64,000 nucleotides of DNA from Prolixibacteraceae bacterium (GCA_019163175.1 JAFLKN010000043.1:29842-93841); one strand, 5' to 3'. Shown: positions 36,298 to 45,091, numbered from the stretch's first letter. Numbers and translations: made by a program. Notes: generated from the sequence alone by a model not told the origin.

Positions 36298-36429
36298 ATG
36301 AAAAATATCGTTAGTTTTACTCGCTTTTTTGAAAAAGATATGTACAAATCACCTCTATACGGAAAAGAATGGAACTGGCGTAACATTAAAATGGAAACGC
36401 GAGAATTACATATTGCTTTGCGGCCGTAA
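36298..36429 (+). CDS. Putative Trp leader peptide upstream of trpB2
   Basis: 43-codon ORF from ATG at 36298 to TAA at 36427-36429. It contains Trp-Asn-Trp (TGG AAC TGG, 36370-36378) in the segment GKEWNWRN. It has no signal peptide and no resemblance to an enzyme. About 60 nt after the second Trp codon a terminator-like hairpin (36438-36475) begins, and trpB2 starts 55 nt after that hairpin. This order matches a classical ribosome-mediated attenuator, where scarcity of Trp-tRNA would stall translation and favour read-through into trpB2. Only two Trp codons are present, so it may alternatively be an unrelated small protein. Confidence 0.55.
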   Translation: MKNIVSFTRFFEKDMYKSPLYGKEWNWRNIKMETRELHIALRP

Positions 36430-36437
36430 AGGCCGGG

Positions 36438-36475
36438 AAAAGGGATTTTCTGCGTTCATGCAGTAAGTCCCTTTT
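36438..36475 (+). promoter_or_regulatory. Putative transcription attenuator (terminator hairpin) of trpB2
   Basis: Outer stem AAAAGGGA/TCCCTTTT (36438-36445 with 36468-36475), inner stem CTGC/GCAG, then CTGTTTTAG. A competing pairing of CGC-G-AGAA (36398-36405) with TTCTGCG (36448-36454) could open the inner part. A CGGCC/GGCCG hairpin also overlaps the leader stop codon (36421-36435). Confidence 0.55.
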
Positions 36476-36534
36476 CTGTTTTAGAGATGATAAGATTGAA
36501 AATAAACTTAATAAATAATCAAAAAACGAAAATC

Positions 36535-37911
36535 ATGGCCAGACAAAAAAAGATTTTTCTCGACGAATCGGAAATGCCAAAACAGTGGTATAACCTTGCT
36601 CCCGATCTACCCTCACCAATGAATCCACCACTTGGACCTGGTGGAGTTATGGTAACTCCCGAGATGCTTGCTCCGGTTTTCCCAATGAACCTTATCGAAC
36701 AGGAAGTATCGCAGGAACGTTGGATCGACATTCCGGAAGAAGTTAGTCAGATTTTAAAGCAATGGAGACCAAGCCCGCTTATTCGTGCCTACGAATTGGA
36801 AGAGGCTTTGGGAACACCGGCAAAAATCTATTATAAAAATGAAAGTGTTTCACCAGCCGGAAGCCATAAGCCAAACACTGCTGTTCCGCAAGCTTGGTAT
36901 AACAAACAGTTTGGTATTAAAAAACTGACTACCGAAACTGGCGCAGGGCAATGGGGATCTGCTCTTTCGTATGCCTGTGCACAGCTTGGTGGTATCGAAT
37001 GTAAAGTGTACATGGTTCGTGTTAGTTTCGACCAGAAACCTTTCCGGAAAATCATGATGCAAACCTGGGGCGGTCAATGTGTATCAAGTCCAAGTATGGA
37101 AACCCAGGCCGGACGCGACATTTTAGCTCAATATCCGGATACTCCCGGAAGTTTGGGCATTGCCATTTCAGAAGCTGTTGAAGCAGCTGTAACCGATCCA
37201 ACCGGAGGAACCCGTTACGCTTTAGGTTCGGTGTTAAACCATGTTATGCTTCACCAAACCATTATCGGTCTGGAAGCTAAAAAACAATTGGCCAAAGTCG
37301 GAATAAAGAATCCTGATGTAGTGATTGGCTGCTGTGGTGGTGGAAGTAATTTCGCAGGTATCGCATTCCCATTCATGTATGAAAAAGTTCATGGAGCTAA
37401 CATTCAGATTATTGGTGCCGAACCATTCTCGTGCCCAACGCTTACGAAAGGTACATTCCTTTACGATCACGGTGACGTGGCTAAAATGACACCGCTTCTG
37501 CCAATGTACAGCTTGGGACACGATTTCATCCCAGCACCAATTCATGCCGGAGGATTGCGCTACCACGGTATGTCGCCACTTGTTAGTGCTTCCTTGCGCG
37601 ATGGATTGATGGAAGCTCAGGCTATTCACCAAAGCGAATGTTTTGATGCAGGTATTTTGTTCGCTAAAACAGAAGGAATTATTCCGGCTCCTGAATCGAC
37701 TCACGCCATTGCTGCCACTATCCGCGAAGCCCTGAAAGCCAAAGAAGAAGGCAAGGAAAAGGTGATTCTGTTCAATCTCAGCGGACATGGTTGGATGGAT
37801 TTGGTTGGATACGACAAATACATGACAGGCCAGCTTTCGGATTACGAATATCCGGAACACGAAATTGAATCAAACCTGGCAAAATTAAAGGGTTATCCGA
37901 TGCCCCGATAA
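36535..37911 (+). CDS. trpB: Tryptophan synthase beta chain, TrpB2 type
   Basis: 458 residues from the ATG at 36535 (an upstream ATG at 36487 adds 16 residues with no family match). The PLP lysine is K112 in [11 protein letters not shown]; the phosphate-binding glycine loop is [12 protein letters not shown]. The longer N-terminus and the [11 protein letters not shown] motif fit the TrpB2 branch rather than canonical TrpB1. Family knowledge: TrpB2 joins indole and serine to make tryptophan and often works without a linked TrpA. It stands alone, with no trp operon near it. A leader ORF and hairpin precede it. Confidence 0.93.
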   Translation: MARQKKIFLDESEMPKQWYNLAPDLPSPMNPPLGPGGVMVTPEMLAPVFPMNLIEQEVSQERWIDIPEEVSQILKQWRPSPLIRAYELEEALGTPAKIYYKNESVSPAGSHKPNTAVPQAWYNKQFGIKKLTTETGAGQWGSALSYACAQLGGIECKVYMVRVSFDQKPFRKIMMQTWGGQCVSSPSMETQAGRDILAQYPDTPGSLGIAISEAVEAAVTDPTGGTRYALGSVLNHVMLHQTIIGLEAKKQLAKVGIKNPDVVIGCCGGGSNFAGIAFPFMYEKVHGANIQIIGAEPFSCPTLTKGTFLYDHGDVAKMTPLLPMYSLGHDFIPAPIHAGGLRYHGMSPLVSASLRDGLMEAQAIHQSECFDAGILFAKTEGIIPAPESTHAIAATIREALKAKEEGKEKVILFNLSGHGWMDLVGYDKYMTGQLSDYEYPEHEIESNLAKLKGYPMPR

Positions 37912-37965
37912 TTAAATTGATAAAGTCCTGACTGGCTTTCGAAGACCTGTCAGAACAGATATACT

Positions 37966-37997
37966 AAGAGAGGCTGTCGATTTCGGCAGCCTCTCTT
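37966..37997 (+). terminator. trpB2 terminator
   Basis: Perfect 11-bp stem AAGAGAGGCTG/CAGCCTCTCTT with a 10-nt loop, followed by a weak T-rich tail (GTTCGTTT). Confidence 0.7.
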
Positions 37998-38020
37998 GTT
38001 CGTTTCAGAATGATTGTAGT

Positions 38021-38209
38021 TTAGGATTCTTTTTTGTTGGTATTTATTCCGAGCAGCGGATAAAACGGGCAAAATCTGAAAACAGCGGTTGCTATAAAAA
38101 CAACTCCGATAAGTCCCCAATAGCTTTCAAAAACAACTCCTGCTATGGCGATTCCGAGTCCGGCTACCAAGCGGATAATACGGTCTATTGATCCAACATT
38201 ACATTTCAT
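38021..38209 (-). CDS. DUF2892 small membrane protein
   Basis: 62 residues. The DUF2892 pattern is clear: MKCNVGSIDRIIRLVAG, two hydrophobic helices (~14-30 and ~32-46), FRFCPFYPLLGINT. Family knowledge: the same module is the membrane part of YgaP-type rhodanese proteins and occurs alone in many bacteria, often linked to sulfur or redox stress. The two Cys residues (Cys3, Cys47) are retained. Two palindromes of the TTTAAAnGTTTAAA type lie just upstream. Confidence 0.85.
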   Translation of the reverse strand: MKCNVGSIDRIIRLVAGLGIAIAGVVFESYWGLIGVVFIATAVFRFCPFYPLLGINTNKKES

Positions 38210-38219
38210 GGTTATTTGG

Positions 38220-38247
38220 TTTAAATGTTTAAAAATTAAACGTTTAA
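38220..38247. promoter_or_regulatory. Tandem palindromes upstream of the DUF2892 gene
   Basis: TTTAAATGTTTAAA-like (38220-38233) followed by the perfect TTAAACGTTTAA (38236-38247), 10 to 40 bp before the DUF2892 ATG. The layout fits operators for a dimeric repressor; no regulator gene adjoins. AT-richness makes chance possible. Confidence 0.4.
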
Positions 38248-38383
38248 AATTGAAATGAGTTCTGCATTTCAGGAAAATAATAGTATGTTATAAAGCTTCC
38301 CGTTCAGCAATTTTTGGATAAAAAGATTTCTCTTCCTGCTATGAGCTTCTCCTTTCATCTGCTCGTTTGATGGTTTAAATTTT

Positions 38384-38391
38384 TACATTTG
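38384..38391 (+). promoter_or_regulatory. -7 element abutting the dnaG start codon
   Basis: TACATTTG ends 5 nt before the dnaG ATG (38397). The predicted start of transcription falls at or next to the ATG, implying a leaderless mRNA. No good -33 TTG is seen. Confidence 0.45.
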
Positions 38392-38396
38392 CAACA

Positions 38397-40346
38397 ATGA
38401 TTGATCCTTCTACCATCGAGCGAATACTGGACGCAGCAAACATTTCGGATGTTGTTTCGGAGTTTGTGACACTCAAAAAACGGGGTGTTAACCAGCTGGG
38501 ATTGTGTCCTTTCCATAACGAGAAAACACCTTCGTTTACGGTTTCGCCTGCAAAAGGAATTTTTAAATGTTTTGGCTGTGGTAAAGGCGGCAACTCAGTG
38601 AACTTCGTTATGGAGCTGGAGCAACTAAGTTATCCGGATGCATTGCGTTGGCTGGCTAAAAAGTTCCATATCGAAATTGAAGAGAAAGAAGAATCGCAGG
38701 AAGAAAAAGCACTGAAAGACGAACGCGAGAGTATGATGATTGTATCAGCTTTCGCTCAGAAATATTTCAGCAGATATTTGCTTAACGAAAATGAAGGTCG
38801 GACCGTTGGTCTGAGTTACTTGCGGGAGCGAGGAATTCGCGACGACATTATTGCCAAATTCGAATTGGGTTTTTGCCCGGATGGGAAAGATCTTTTCACA
38901 CAGGCAGCGCAGCGCGAAGGCTATAAAATGGATTTTTTGGAGAAAACCGGATTGACCATTAAGCGTGACGATTGGGTTCGGGATCGCTTTGGTGGACGTG
39001 TAATTTTTCCGGTTCACAATGTGGCCGGCCGAGTGATTGCTTTTGGAGGACGAACACTGACCAATGATAAGAAAGTTGCGAAATACCTGAATTCACCAGA
39101 GTCTGAAATTTACCACAAAGGCCGGACTTTGTACGGAATTTACCAGGCTAAACGCGATATTACACGACTCGATAAATGTTATTTGGTTGAAGGTTATACT
39201 GATGTTTTATCGTTTCACCAAGCCGGAATTGAGAATGTGGTGGCCTCCTCGGGTACATCGCTTACAATTGAGCAAATTAGGTTGATTCGAAGGTTTTCGC
39301 CCAATATCACCATTGTTTATGATGGCGATGATGCCGGTATAAAAGCTTCACTTCGCGGAATTGATATGGTTTTGGAAGAAGGCATCAACGTAAAAGTATT
39401 GCCATTGCCTCGTGGCGAAGATCCTGATTCGTTTGCACGGTCGATGAGCGCCAGCCAACTGACAGAGTACATCAAAGCCAACGAAACCGACTTTATAAAG
39501 TTTAAGACGCAATTGCTGATGGGAACCGTTGAAAATGATCCGGTTTCGAAAGCTCGTCTGATCAATGAAATTGTGAAGTCGATTTCTGTTATTCCGGATA
39601 CCATTACCCGAACCATTTACATCAAAGAATGCAGCCGTTTGATGGATGTTCAGGAAGCCGTTTTGTATTCAGAAATCAGGAAAATACAGAATAAGCAATC
39701 GGAAGACCATACCCGGAAAGAACTTCAGGATCTTCAGGTGCAGGCTGCGAAACCCATTGTACAATCCACGGAAAAGAAAACGGTTAACCCATTCGAAACC
39801 GAAGAACGAGAAATTGTCAGGGTTCTTTTAAAGTATTTCCATCAGGAAGTATTTGAAATGGAGGACGAAGAAACACATCAGGTAAAAACCTATACCGTTG
39901 GAGTTTATGTGCTCTCGGAACTGCATAACGACGGACTCGTTTCGGTAAATCCCAAAGTAAAAACGATATTGACTGACATGGAACTAAATCTGAACAACAA
40001 GGATTTTGATCCGGTTAAATATTTCACTCAGCATCCAGATAATGAAATCAGTCAGTATGCCAGCAACCTGTTGTCTGAAAAATACGTCGAGAGCAAACGC
40101 TGGAGCAAAGGTGGGGCATTTATCGAAAGCGAAAGTGAATTGCTGTACCTTTTGGTCCCGAAACTGATTCAGGAATACAAATTGAAAAATGTAAAAATAT
40201 TGCTGAAAAAGTTGGAACACCAGATTAACGAGGCCAATAAGAGCAATGAGACTGAGAAGTTGATGGAGTGCCTGAATCAGTACCAGAATCTGAAAAAAAT
40301 AATGAAAGAATTATCGGAATTGCTGGGATTCCGAACGATAAGCTAA
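38397..40346 (+). CDS. dnaG: DNA primase
   Basis: 649 residues. The N-terminal CHC2 zinc finger (CPFHNEKTPSFTVSP...CFGCGKGG, ~38-64) is followed by the catalytic core with RFGGRVIFPVHN and FGGRTL, and the TOPRIM domain (YLVEGYTDVLSFHQAG; IVYDGDDAGIKAS). The C-terminal ~200 residues form the helicase-binding region. Family knowledge: DnaG makes RNA primers at the replication fork with DnaB. Length is normal. It is followed 6 bp later by a flavin-type gene, likely in the same transcript. Confidence 0.97.
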   Translation: MIDPSTIERILDAANISDVVSEFVTLKKRGVNQLGLCPFHNEKTPSFTVSPAKGIFKCFGCGKGGNSVNFVMELEQLSYPDALRWLAKKFHIEIEEKEESQEEKALKDERESMMIVSAFAQKYFSRYLLNENEGRTVGLSYLRERGIRDDIIAKFELGFCPDGKDLFTQAAQREGYKMDFLEKTGLTIKRDDWVRDRFGGRVIFPVHNVAGRVIAFGGRTLTNDKKVAKYLNSPESEIYHKGRTLYGIYQAKRDITRLDKCYLVEGYTDVLSFHQAGIENVVASSGTSLTIEQIRLIRRFSPNITIVYDGDDAGIKASLRGIDMVLEEGINVKVLPLPRGEDPDSFARSMSASQLTEYIKANETDFIKFKTQLLMGTVENDPVSKARLINEIVKSISVIPDTITRTIYIKECSRLMDVQEAVLYSEIRKIQNKQSEDHTRKELQDLQVQAAKPIVQSTEKKTVNPFETEEREIVRVLLKYFHQEVFEMEDEETHQVKTYTVGVYVLSELHNDGLVSVNPKVKTILTDMELNLNNKDFDPVKYFTQHPDNEISQYASNLLSEKYVESKRWSKGGAFIESESELLYLLVPKLIQEYKLKNVKILLKKLEHQINEANKSNETEKLMECLNQYQNLKKIMKELSELLGFRTIS

Positions 40347-40352
40347 AAGATT

Positions 40353-40835
40353 ATGAGAACACATTTTATTCATGACCGAAACGAAATAGATGCTATTCTG
40401 AAACAGTGCAAAACCTGTTATGTGGCCATGTCGGACAATGATGTTCCGTATGTGCTTCCCCTGAATTTTGCCATGGATGGCGATAAAGTGATTCTGCATT
40501 CGGCACCGCACGGGCGCATGTGGGAAACCATTAAAAAAAATCCGAAGGTATGCATCAACTGGACGCTGGGCGAAGAACTGGCCTGGCAGGATGAGCTTGT
40601 TGGTTGCAGTTATAGGGTAAAATCAAAATCGGTAATTGTTGAGGGAACTGCCGAGTTTGTTGAGGATTTTGAGGAAAAGGAACGGATCGTCAAACAATTT
40701 ATGACACAATACAGCGATCTGCCCTTTAAGTTTAATGCACCTGCTATCCGGAATGTGGGCATTATTCTGGTAACCATCGATAAGCTTTCGGCAAAGGAAT
40801 TTGGCGCAAAGGCTGTTACTCCGTGGAATTCTTAA
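40353..40835 (+). CDS. Pyridoxamine 5'-phosphate oxidase-like flavin-binding protein (NimA-like)
   Basis: 160 residues with the split-barrel flavin-binding pattern: CKTCYVAMSDNDVPYVLPLNF, VILHSAPHGRMWETIKKNP and VIVEGTAEFVEDFEEK. Family knowledge: this group includes nitroimidazole-resistance (Nim) proteins and other FMN/F420 or haem-binding oxidoreductases. The His in HSAPHGRM is the typical cofactor-contacting residue. The start lies 6 bp past the dnaG stop, so the two are probably co-transcribed, though a functional link is not obvious. Confidence 0.82.
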   Translation: MRTHFIHDRNEIDAILKQCKTCYVAMSDNDVPYVLPLNFAMDGDKVILHSAPHGRMWETIKKNPKVCINWTLGEELAWQDELVGCSYRVKSKSVIVEGTAEFVEDFEEKERIVKQFMTQYSDLPFKFNAPAIRNVGIILVTIDKLSAKEFGAKAVTPWNS

Positions 40836-40844
40836 AAGTACAGG

Positions 40845-42620
40845 TTACGGCTTTGTTTTAATATACATAGTTTGCTCCATTGGCTGTTTTTCGTCGCTTA
40901 AAAGACGATAAAGTACAGGATGTTTTAATACTTCAGAAACCAGCATCAGCTTCCCATCAACTGATACCTGATTGTTCATGAGCCGAATTCCGTGGCTATA
41001 ATCTACATACCAGTCAACATGACCTGAATAGACTGGTTGAATGGATCTCCCATCGGGTTTGTGCCAGCCATAAATAACAACCTTTCCCGGTTGCATGGCA
41101 ATTCGTGACGATAGGATGATGTCTTTCTTAATTCCGGCAATTAGCTGGCCATTCTTTCCACCAACCTTGACACGCTGATTTTCAATTTCCTGGTTGTGAT
41201 CCACGAATTTCGAAACCAGTTCGTTCGCATTTCTGACCGGAATATAATTAAAGGGTGTAAGTTTAATCTGAGCATTTTGGTAGATATGATCACTCAATTT
41301 TGCTGTAATCAGTGAAGCTCCGAAGATCGTTGCAACTCGCTGAGCGGTATAAGGATTCATTGGTATCCGGCAAAAATAGGAATCGCTGCCAACCGATAAA
41401 TAATCAGGCATCACTTCGTATTTAACCTGGTGCCGAACGCCTGTAGAATCAACAAATTCACCCTCTAAGCTAACCGTGTTTCGCAAAAAGGTGGGAATAT
41501 TACCCGATGCAATAGCTTTATAAATCTCTTCTTCGCGCTCGGCTAAGGGTAAAGTTGAAACGCGTTTCATAAAAGCAGTGCCTGTCTCTGAATCAGCTGT
41601 TCGTTTTGGAACATTCAGGCAATGGAGTGGGATAGGAATCGAATCGGCAATATATTCGGAATAGGCTCTTGCCCCAAAATAAGTGTAATTTTTTTGTTCG
41701 AATCTTGTTCCACTCAGCATGCTATGAATAAATCCATTGCGCTCCACCTGAACGGTATGAAATACCTTCTTCTCCGGATTGGTTTTCAGTATTATTTCTA
41801 CGCTCTTTTTTTCTGAAGTGTTCCATATCAAACTGTCCCGATCCTGATGTTTGAAGTGAAACTGAGCGGACAGATACTTTAGCATCATTTTACTGCGGTA
41901 CCAGGTTCCGGCAGTTGGCGAAACTATGGGTTTACCATTTAAAACAACCACGCTATCGTTATAGGCCAATGTGCATAAAAACTTGTGATTTTTTGATTTT
42001 AGCCAAAGTGCAAGTTGAGGTCCGTAAATATTGTCCTCATAACCATAGTTGCTGTCCAGAAAAGCAATTCGAACCACATCATCCGGAATTTCATTTACGG
42101 CATCCAGATAACTGAATATGAAACGGCCTCCGCCACTATGCCCGTTCAAAACAACCTCCGGATTCCATCGGGCAAAAATCGCTTTAACATCATCTACCAT
42201 TTTTTTTACCTGTTGTTCGTAATCAGGCGTATTTGCCTTCCACAGTGGCCAGCTTTTTCTGACATTTTCAAGATAAACTACAACAATAGTCCGATCTTTA
42301 ACAACTGATCGTAAAAAACGGGTTTGTGCCCCAATATGCTGGATGTTATAATGCCAGTCGTCGCCGTCTTTTAGCTTTTTGCCAAATGTTTGTTCAATGG
42401 TATTTCCATTCGGAAGGGCATAAAAAATCAACTGCACTTTCTGTCCATCATCAAATCCCCGGATTGGTGCATTAATCAGCATTCGCGTTCCGGCAGATGA
42501 ATTTTCAATAACCATTTGCTGTTCGTTAAATAATCCGGAAGGTTTGAATCCGGTTAAAACCTGTGCCTGCAGGGAACCGTAAGAAAAGAACAGGAATATT
42601 AGGTAAATCAGTCGTTTCAC
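40845..42620 (-). CDS. Exported two-module protein with GHSGGG hydrolase motif, unknown function
   Basis: 591 residues with a signal peptide (~1-19). The N-terminal half (~20-330) resembles an alpha/beta hydrolase: nucleophile elbow NGHSGGGRF with Ser162, and a possible acid in RIAFLDSNYG. The C-terminal half (~340-591) is a separate module with VVIYGWHKPDGRSIQPV and HVDWYVDYSHGIRLM; the clustered His, Asp and Trp residues look like a binding or catalytic centre. I do not recognise the family of the second module. Periplasmic location is inferred. It converges with the flavin-type gene, leaving 9 bp. Confidence 0.6.
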   Translation of the reverse strand: MKRLIYLIFLFFSYGSLQAQVLTGFKPSGLFNEQQMVIENSSAGTRMLINAPIRGFDDGQKVQLIFYALPNGNTIEQTFGKKLKDGDDWHYNIQHIGAQTRFLRSVVKDRTIVVVYLENVRKSWPLWKANTPDYEQQVKKMVDDVKAIFARWNPEVVLNGHSGGGRFIFSYLDAVNEIPDDVVRIAFLDSNYGYEDNIYGPQLALWLKSKNHKFLCTLAYNDSVVVLNGKPIVSPTAGTWYRSKMMLKYLSAQFHFKHQDRDSLIWNTSEKKSVEIILKTNPEKKVFHTVQVERNGFIHSMLSGTRFEQKNYTYFGARAYSEYIADSIPIPLHCLNVPKRTADSETGTAFMKRVSTLPLAEREEEIYKAIASGNIPTFLRNTVSLEGEFVDSTGVRHQVKYEVMPDYLSVGSDSYFCRIPMNPYTAQRVATIFGASLITAKLSDHIYQNAQIKLTPFNYIPVRNANELVSKFVDHNQEIENQRVKVGGKNGQLIAGIKKDIILSSRIAMQPGKVVIYGWHKPDGRSIQPVYSGHVDWYVDYSHGIRLMNNQVSVDGKLMLVSEVLKHPVLYRLLSDEKQPMEQTMYIKTKP

Positions 42621-42754
42621 TGGTATGTTTTATTTCTTTATTTTTGTATTTGTTTTGTTCCGGTTGCTTCAAACAAATTTAGAAATAGGAGAGGAACTTT
42701 CTGTAAATTCATCCAATTAATTTATTTTCAGGACGAAACGCTAATACATTAACT

Positions 42755-43792
42755 ATGATACTGGTAACAGGAGGAACAGGGCTCGTAGGAGCTCATTTAT
42801 TATACGAACTGACAAATTCAGGCCTTCGGGTGAAGGCACTTCGCCGTCAACAAAGCAATACAGAGTGGGTAAAAAAAATCTTTTCCTATTACAGCAACAG
42901 GGTTGAAGAATTGTATGCCCAGATTGAATGGGTTGAAGGTGATATTTTAGATTATCTGAGTCTTGAAGAAGCGCTGAAAGGGGCTACAAGCATTTATCAC
43001 TGCGCCGCTATCGTTTCTTTTCATGGCGATGATAATGATATGATGCTGAACAACAACGTGAAAGGTACAGGAAACCTGATCGATGCAGCTATTCACAATG
43101 GGGTCAGCCGTTTTTGCCACGTAAGTTCAATTGCAGCACTGGGTAAAACACAGGATGGAAGTGAAATTACGGAAGAAACCTACTGGACTCCTTCCAAACG
43201 AAAATCGGGTTATTCTTTAAGCAAGTTCTTTTCTGAAATGGAAGTCTGGCGAGGTATTGAAGAAGGTCTGGATGCGGTGATTGTTAATCCTTCAATCATA
43301 ATGGGTCCGGGAAACTGGGATATTGGCAGCCCGAAACTTTTTCAGTCGATATGGAAAGGGCTGAATTATTACACCAAAGGAGTAACCGGATTTGTTGATG
43401 TGCGTGATGTGGTTAAAGCTATGATTTTGCTTATGGATGACAGTCGTTTTGAACAGGTTGAAGGTCAGCGGTTTATACTGAATGCCGGAAACTTGAGTTA
43501 TCAGGATTTTTTCAATAAAATTGCTGATGGTCTTAACAAACCACGCCCCCGCAGTTTTGCTTCCGACATTAAATTACACATTGCATGGCGAATGGCCAAA
43601 GCTGCAAGTTTTTTTACCGGGAAGCGTCCATTAATTACTCGCGACACTGTTTCCAATTCCAATCAGAAGTACCACTATTCCGGAGAGAAAATTTCAAGAA
43701 CCATCGGCTTTAATTACCGAAGCCTTGACTCATCAATTGCCGACATTGCTGAGACCTTTCTGAAAGATATGGTTATGCCTTCAGGAAAATAA
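42755..43792 (+). CDS. NAD-dependent epimerase/dehydratase (extended SDR)
   Basis: 345 residues. The Rossmann glycine motif is TGGTGLVGAHLLYEL at 5-19, and the active-site YSLSKFFSE gives Tyr-x3-Lys with an upstream Ser in HVSSIAALG. The body includes YHCAAIVSFHGDD and NPSIIMGPG, typical of the DFR/3-beta-HSD-like branch. Family knowledge: acts on nucleotide sugars, flavonoid-like ketones or sterols. The substrate is unknown. It is 136 bp upstream of the deoxyhypusine-synthase homologue, with a promoter-like element between. Confidence 0.85.
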   Translation: MILVTGGTGLVGAHLLYELTNSGLRVKALRRQQSNTEWVKKIFSYYSNRVEELYAQIEWVEGDILDYLSLEEALKGATSIYHCAAIVSFHGDDNDMMLNNNVKGTGNLIDAAIHNGVSRFCHVSSIAALGKTQDGSEITEETYWTPSKRKSGYSLSKFFSEMEVWRGIEEGLDAVIVNPSIIMGPGNWDIGSPKLFQSIWKGLNYYTKGVTGFVDVRDVVKAMILLMDDSRFEQVEGQRFILNAGNLSYQDFFNKIADGLNKPRPRSFASDIKLHIAWRMAKAASFFTGKRPLITRDTVSNSNQKYHYSGEKISRTIGFNYRSLDSSIADIAETFLKDMVMPSGK

Positions 43793-43801
43793 ATGAGATG
43801 C

Positions 43802-43833
43802 TTGGCAGAACCAAAAATTTTATACTATATTCG
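43802..43833 (+). promoter_or_regulatory. Promoter of the deoxyhypusine-synthase-like gene
   Basis: TTG (43802-43804), 21-nt spacer, TATATTCG (43826-43833), a one-base variant of TAnnTTTG. The implied leader is ~90 nt and contains two small hairpins (CCAG/CTGG and ATGCT/AGCAT). Confidence 0.45.
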
Positions 43834-43928
43834 CACACTTTTTCAAAAAAGCTATCCAGTCTATCTGGCTAATATTTAAATAAATACAATGCTGAATAAG
43901 CATAAATAAAAGAATAAAATACGGAACG

Positions 43929-44948
43929 ATGAAGAAATCAGATTTATTAAAAGAAACTATCGAACACATCGATATTAAGTCATTCGACTCAACTCCAATT
44001 ATCGATTCAATGCGGAAAATGTCGTTCACCTCGCGTGATACTGCAACTGCCACCGATATATTGCTGAAAATGGTTGAAAATACCGGATGTACCAACATTC
44101 TTACTCTTGCCGGAAGCACAAGCGCTGCAGGTTGTATGCAGGTTTATGTGGAAATGGTGAAAAATAATATGATTGATGTTATTGTTGCCACTGGTGCTTC
44201 AATAATTGACATGGATTTTTTCGAAGCGCTTGGTCACAAACATTACCGTGGCTCAACCGAAATTAACGATGGAATTTTGCGCGACCTCTATATTGATCGT
44301 ATTTACGATACATTTATAGACGAAGAAGAATTGCAGAATTGCGACGGAACGATTAAAGAAATTACCGATTCGCTGGAAAGAAGACCATACTCTTCACGCG
44401 AATTCATTAAAGAAATGGGTAAATGGCTTACTGTAAATTCAGTTAAAAAAGATAGCCTTATTCAGGTTTGCTACGAAAATAATGTGCCAATTTTCTGTCC
44501 TGCATTCTCCGATTCAAGTGCTGGTTTTGGCTTGGCAAAACACCAATGGGAAAATCCGGAAAAACACGTTTCGATTGACTCTGTAGCCGACTTTTTGGAA
44601 CTTACTAAAATTAAAATGGCAGCTGGTGTAACTGGTTTGTTCATGATTGGCGGTGGTGTTCCAAAGAACTTTGCTCAAGATACTGTTGTTTGTGCCGAAA
44701 TTTTAGGAAAAGAAGTTCCGATGCACCAATATGCCGTTCAGATTACCGTGGCCGATGTTCGCGACGGAGCTTGCTCGTCTTCAACCCTGAAAGAAGCCAG
44801 TTCATGGGGAAAAGTTCAGGTAACCGACGAACAAATGGTTTATGCCGAAGCTACTTCAGTACTTCCATTAATTGTTAGCTACGTGTACCACAAAGGAACC
44901 TGGAAAAATCGCCAACCTAAAAGCTGGAGCAACTTGTTCGATAAATAA
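43929..44948 (+). CDS. Deoxyhypusine-synthase-family protein
   Basis: 339 residues with the DHS fold motifs: LTLAGSTSAAG and VATGASIIDMDFFEALGH for NAD, CPAFSDSSAGFGLAKHQ, and LFMIGGGVPKNF. The lysine equivalent to the catalytic Lys of eukaryotic DHS is retained as K295 in ASSWGKVQ. Family knowledge: DHS moves an aminobutyl group from spermidine to a lysine of eIF5A; bacterial homologues lack that target and may make homospermidine or modify other amines. No eIF5A or EF-P partner is visible. Single-gene unit with a clear terminator after it. Confidence 0.9.
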   Translation: MKKSDLLKETIEHIDIKSFDSTPIIDSMRKMSFTSRDTATATDILLKMVENTGCTNILTLAGSTSAAGCMQVYVEMVKNNMIDVIVATGASIIDMDFFEALGHKHYRGSTEINDGILRDLYIDRIYDTFIDEEELQNCDGTIKEITDSLERRPYSSREFIKEMGKWLTVNSVKKDSLIQVCYENNVPIFCPAFSDSSAGFGLAKHQWENPEKHVSIDSVADFLELTKIKMAAGVTGLFMIGGGVPKNFAQDTVVCAEILGKEVPMHQYAVQITVADVRDGACSSSTLKEASSWGKVQVTDEQMVYAEATSVLPLIVSYVYHKGTWKNRQPKSWSNLFDK

Positions 44949-44989
44949 TCAAAGCTTCGATCAAGTTTCAGATTTTAAAAAATATATTC

Positions 44990-45021
44990 AGAGGTCGTTT
45001 CAGTTTTTTGAGACGACCTCT
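44990..45021 (+). terminator. Terminator of the DHS-like gene
   Basis: AGAGGTCGTTTC / GAGACGACCTCT 12-bp stem (one T-G pair), followed by TTTTGTTTG. Confidence 0.85.
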
Positions 45022-45091
45022 TTTTGTTTGCCGACCTGTTGTTTGTGAAAATCAATCCCTGGTTCTCCGGCAAATTGTGTCGAGCATCTTA

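Larger units (their letters stand above)
36124..36534 (+). other. trpB2 leader region
   Basis: 411 bp between the collagen-like gene and trpB2. The first ~170 bp are AT-rich with no clear promoter by eye. A 43-codon leader ORF (36298-36429) and an overlapping set of hairpins follow. The terminator-like hairpin is at 36438-36475. Confidence 0.6.

Noticed and set aside
36421..36435. CGGCC/GGCCG hairpin at the leader stop as the main terminator
   Set aside because: It has no following T-run; the hairpin at 36438-36475 is the better terminator candidate.
37234..37860. 208-codon minus-strand frame inside trpB2
   Set aside because: Overlaps the conserved catalytic region of trpB2 and has no recognisable domain or start context.
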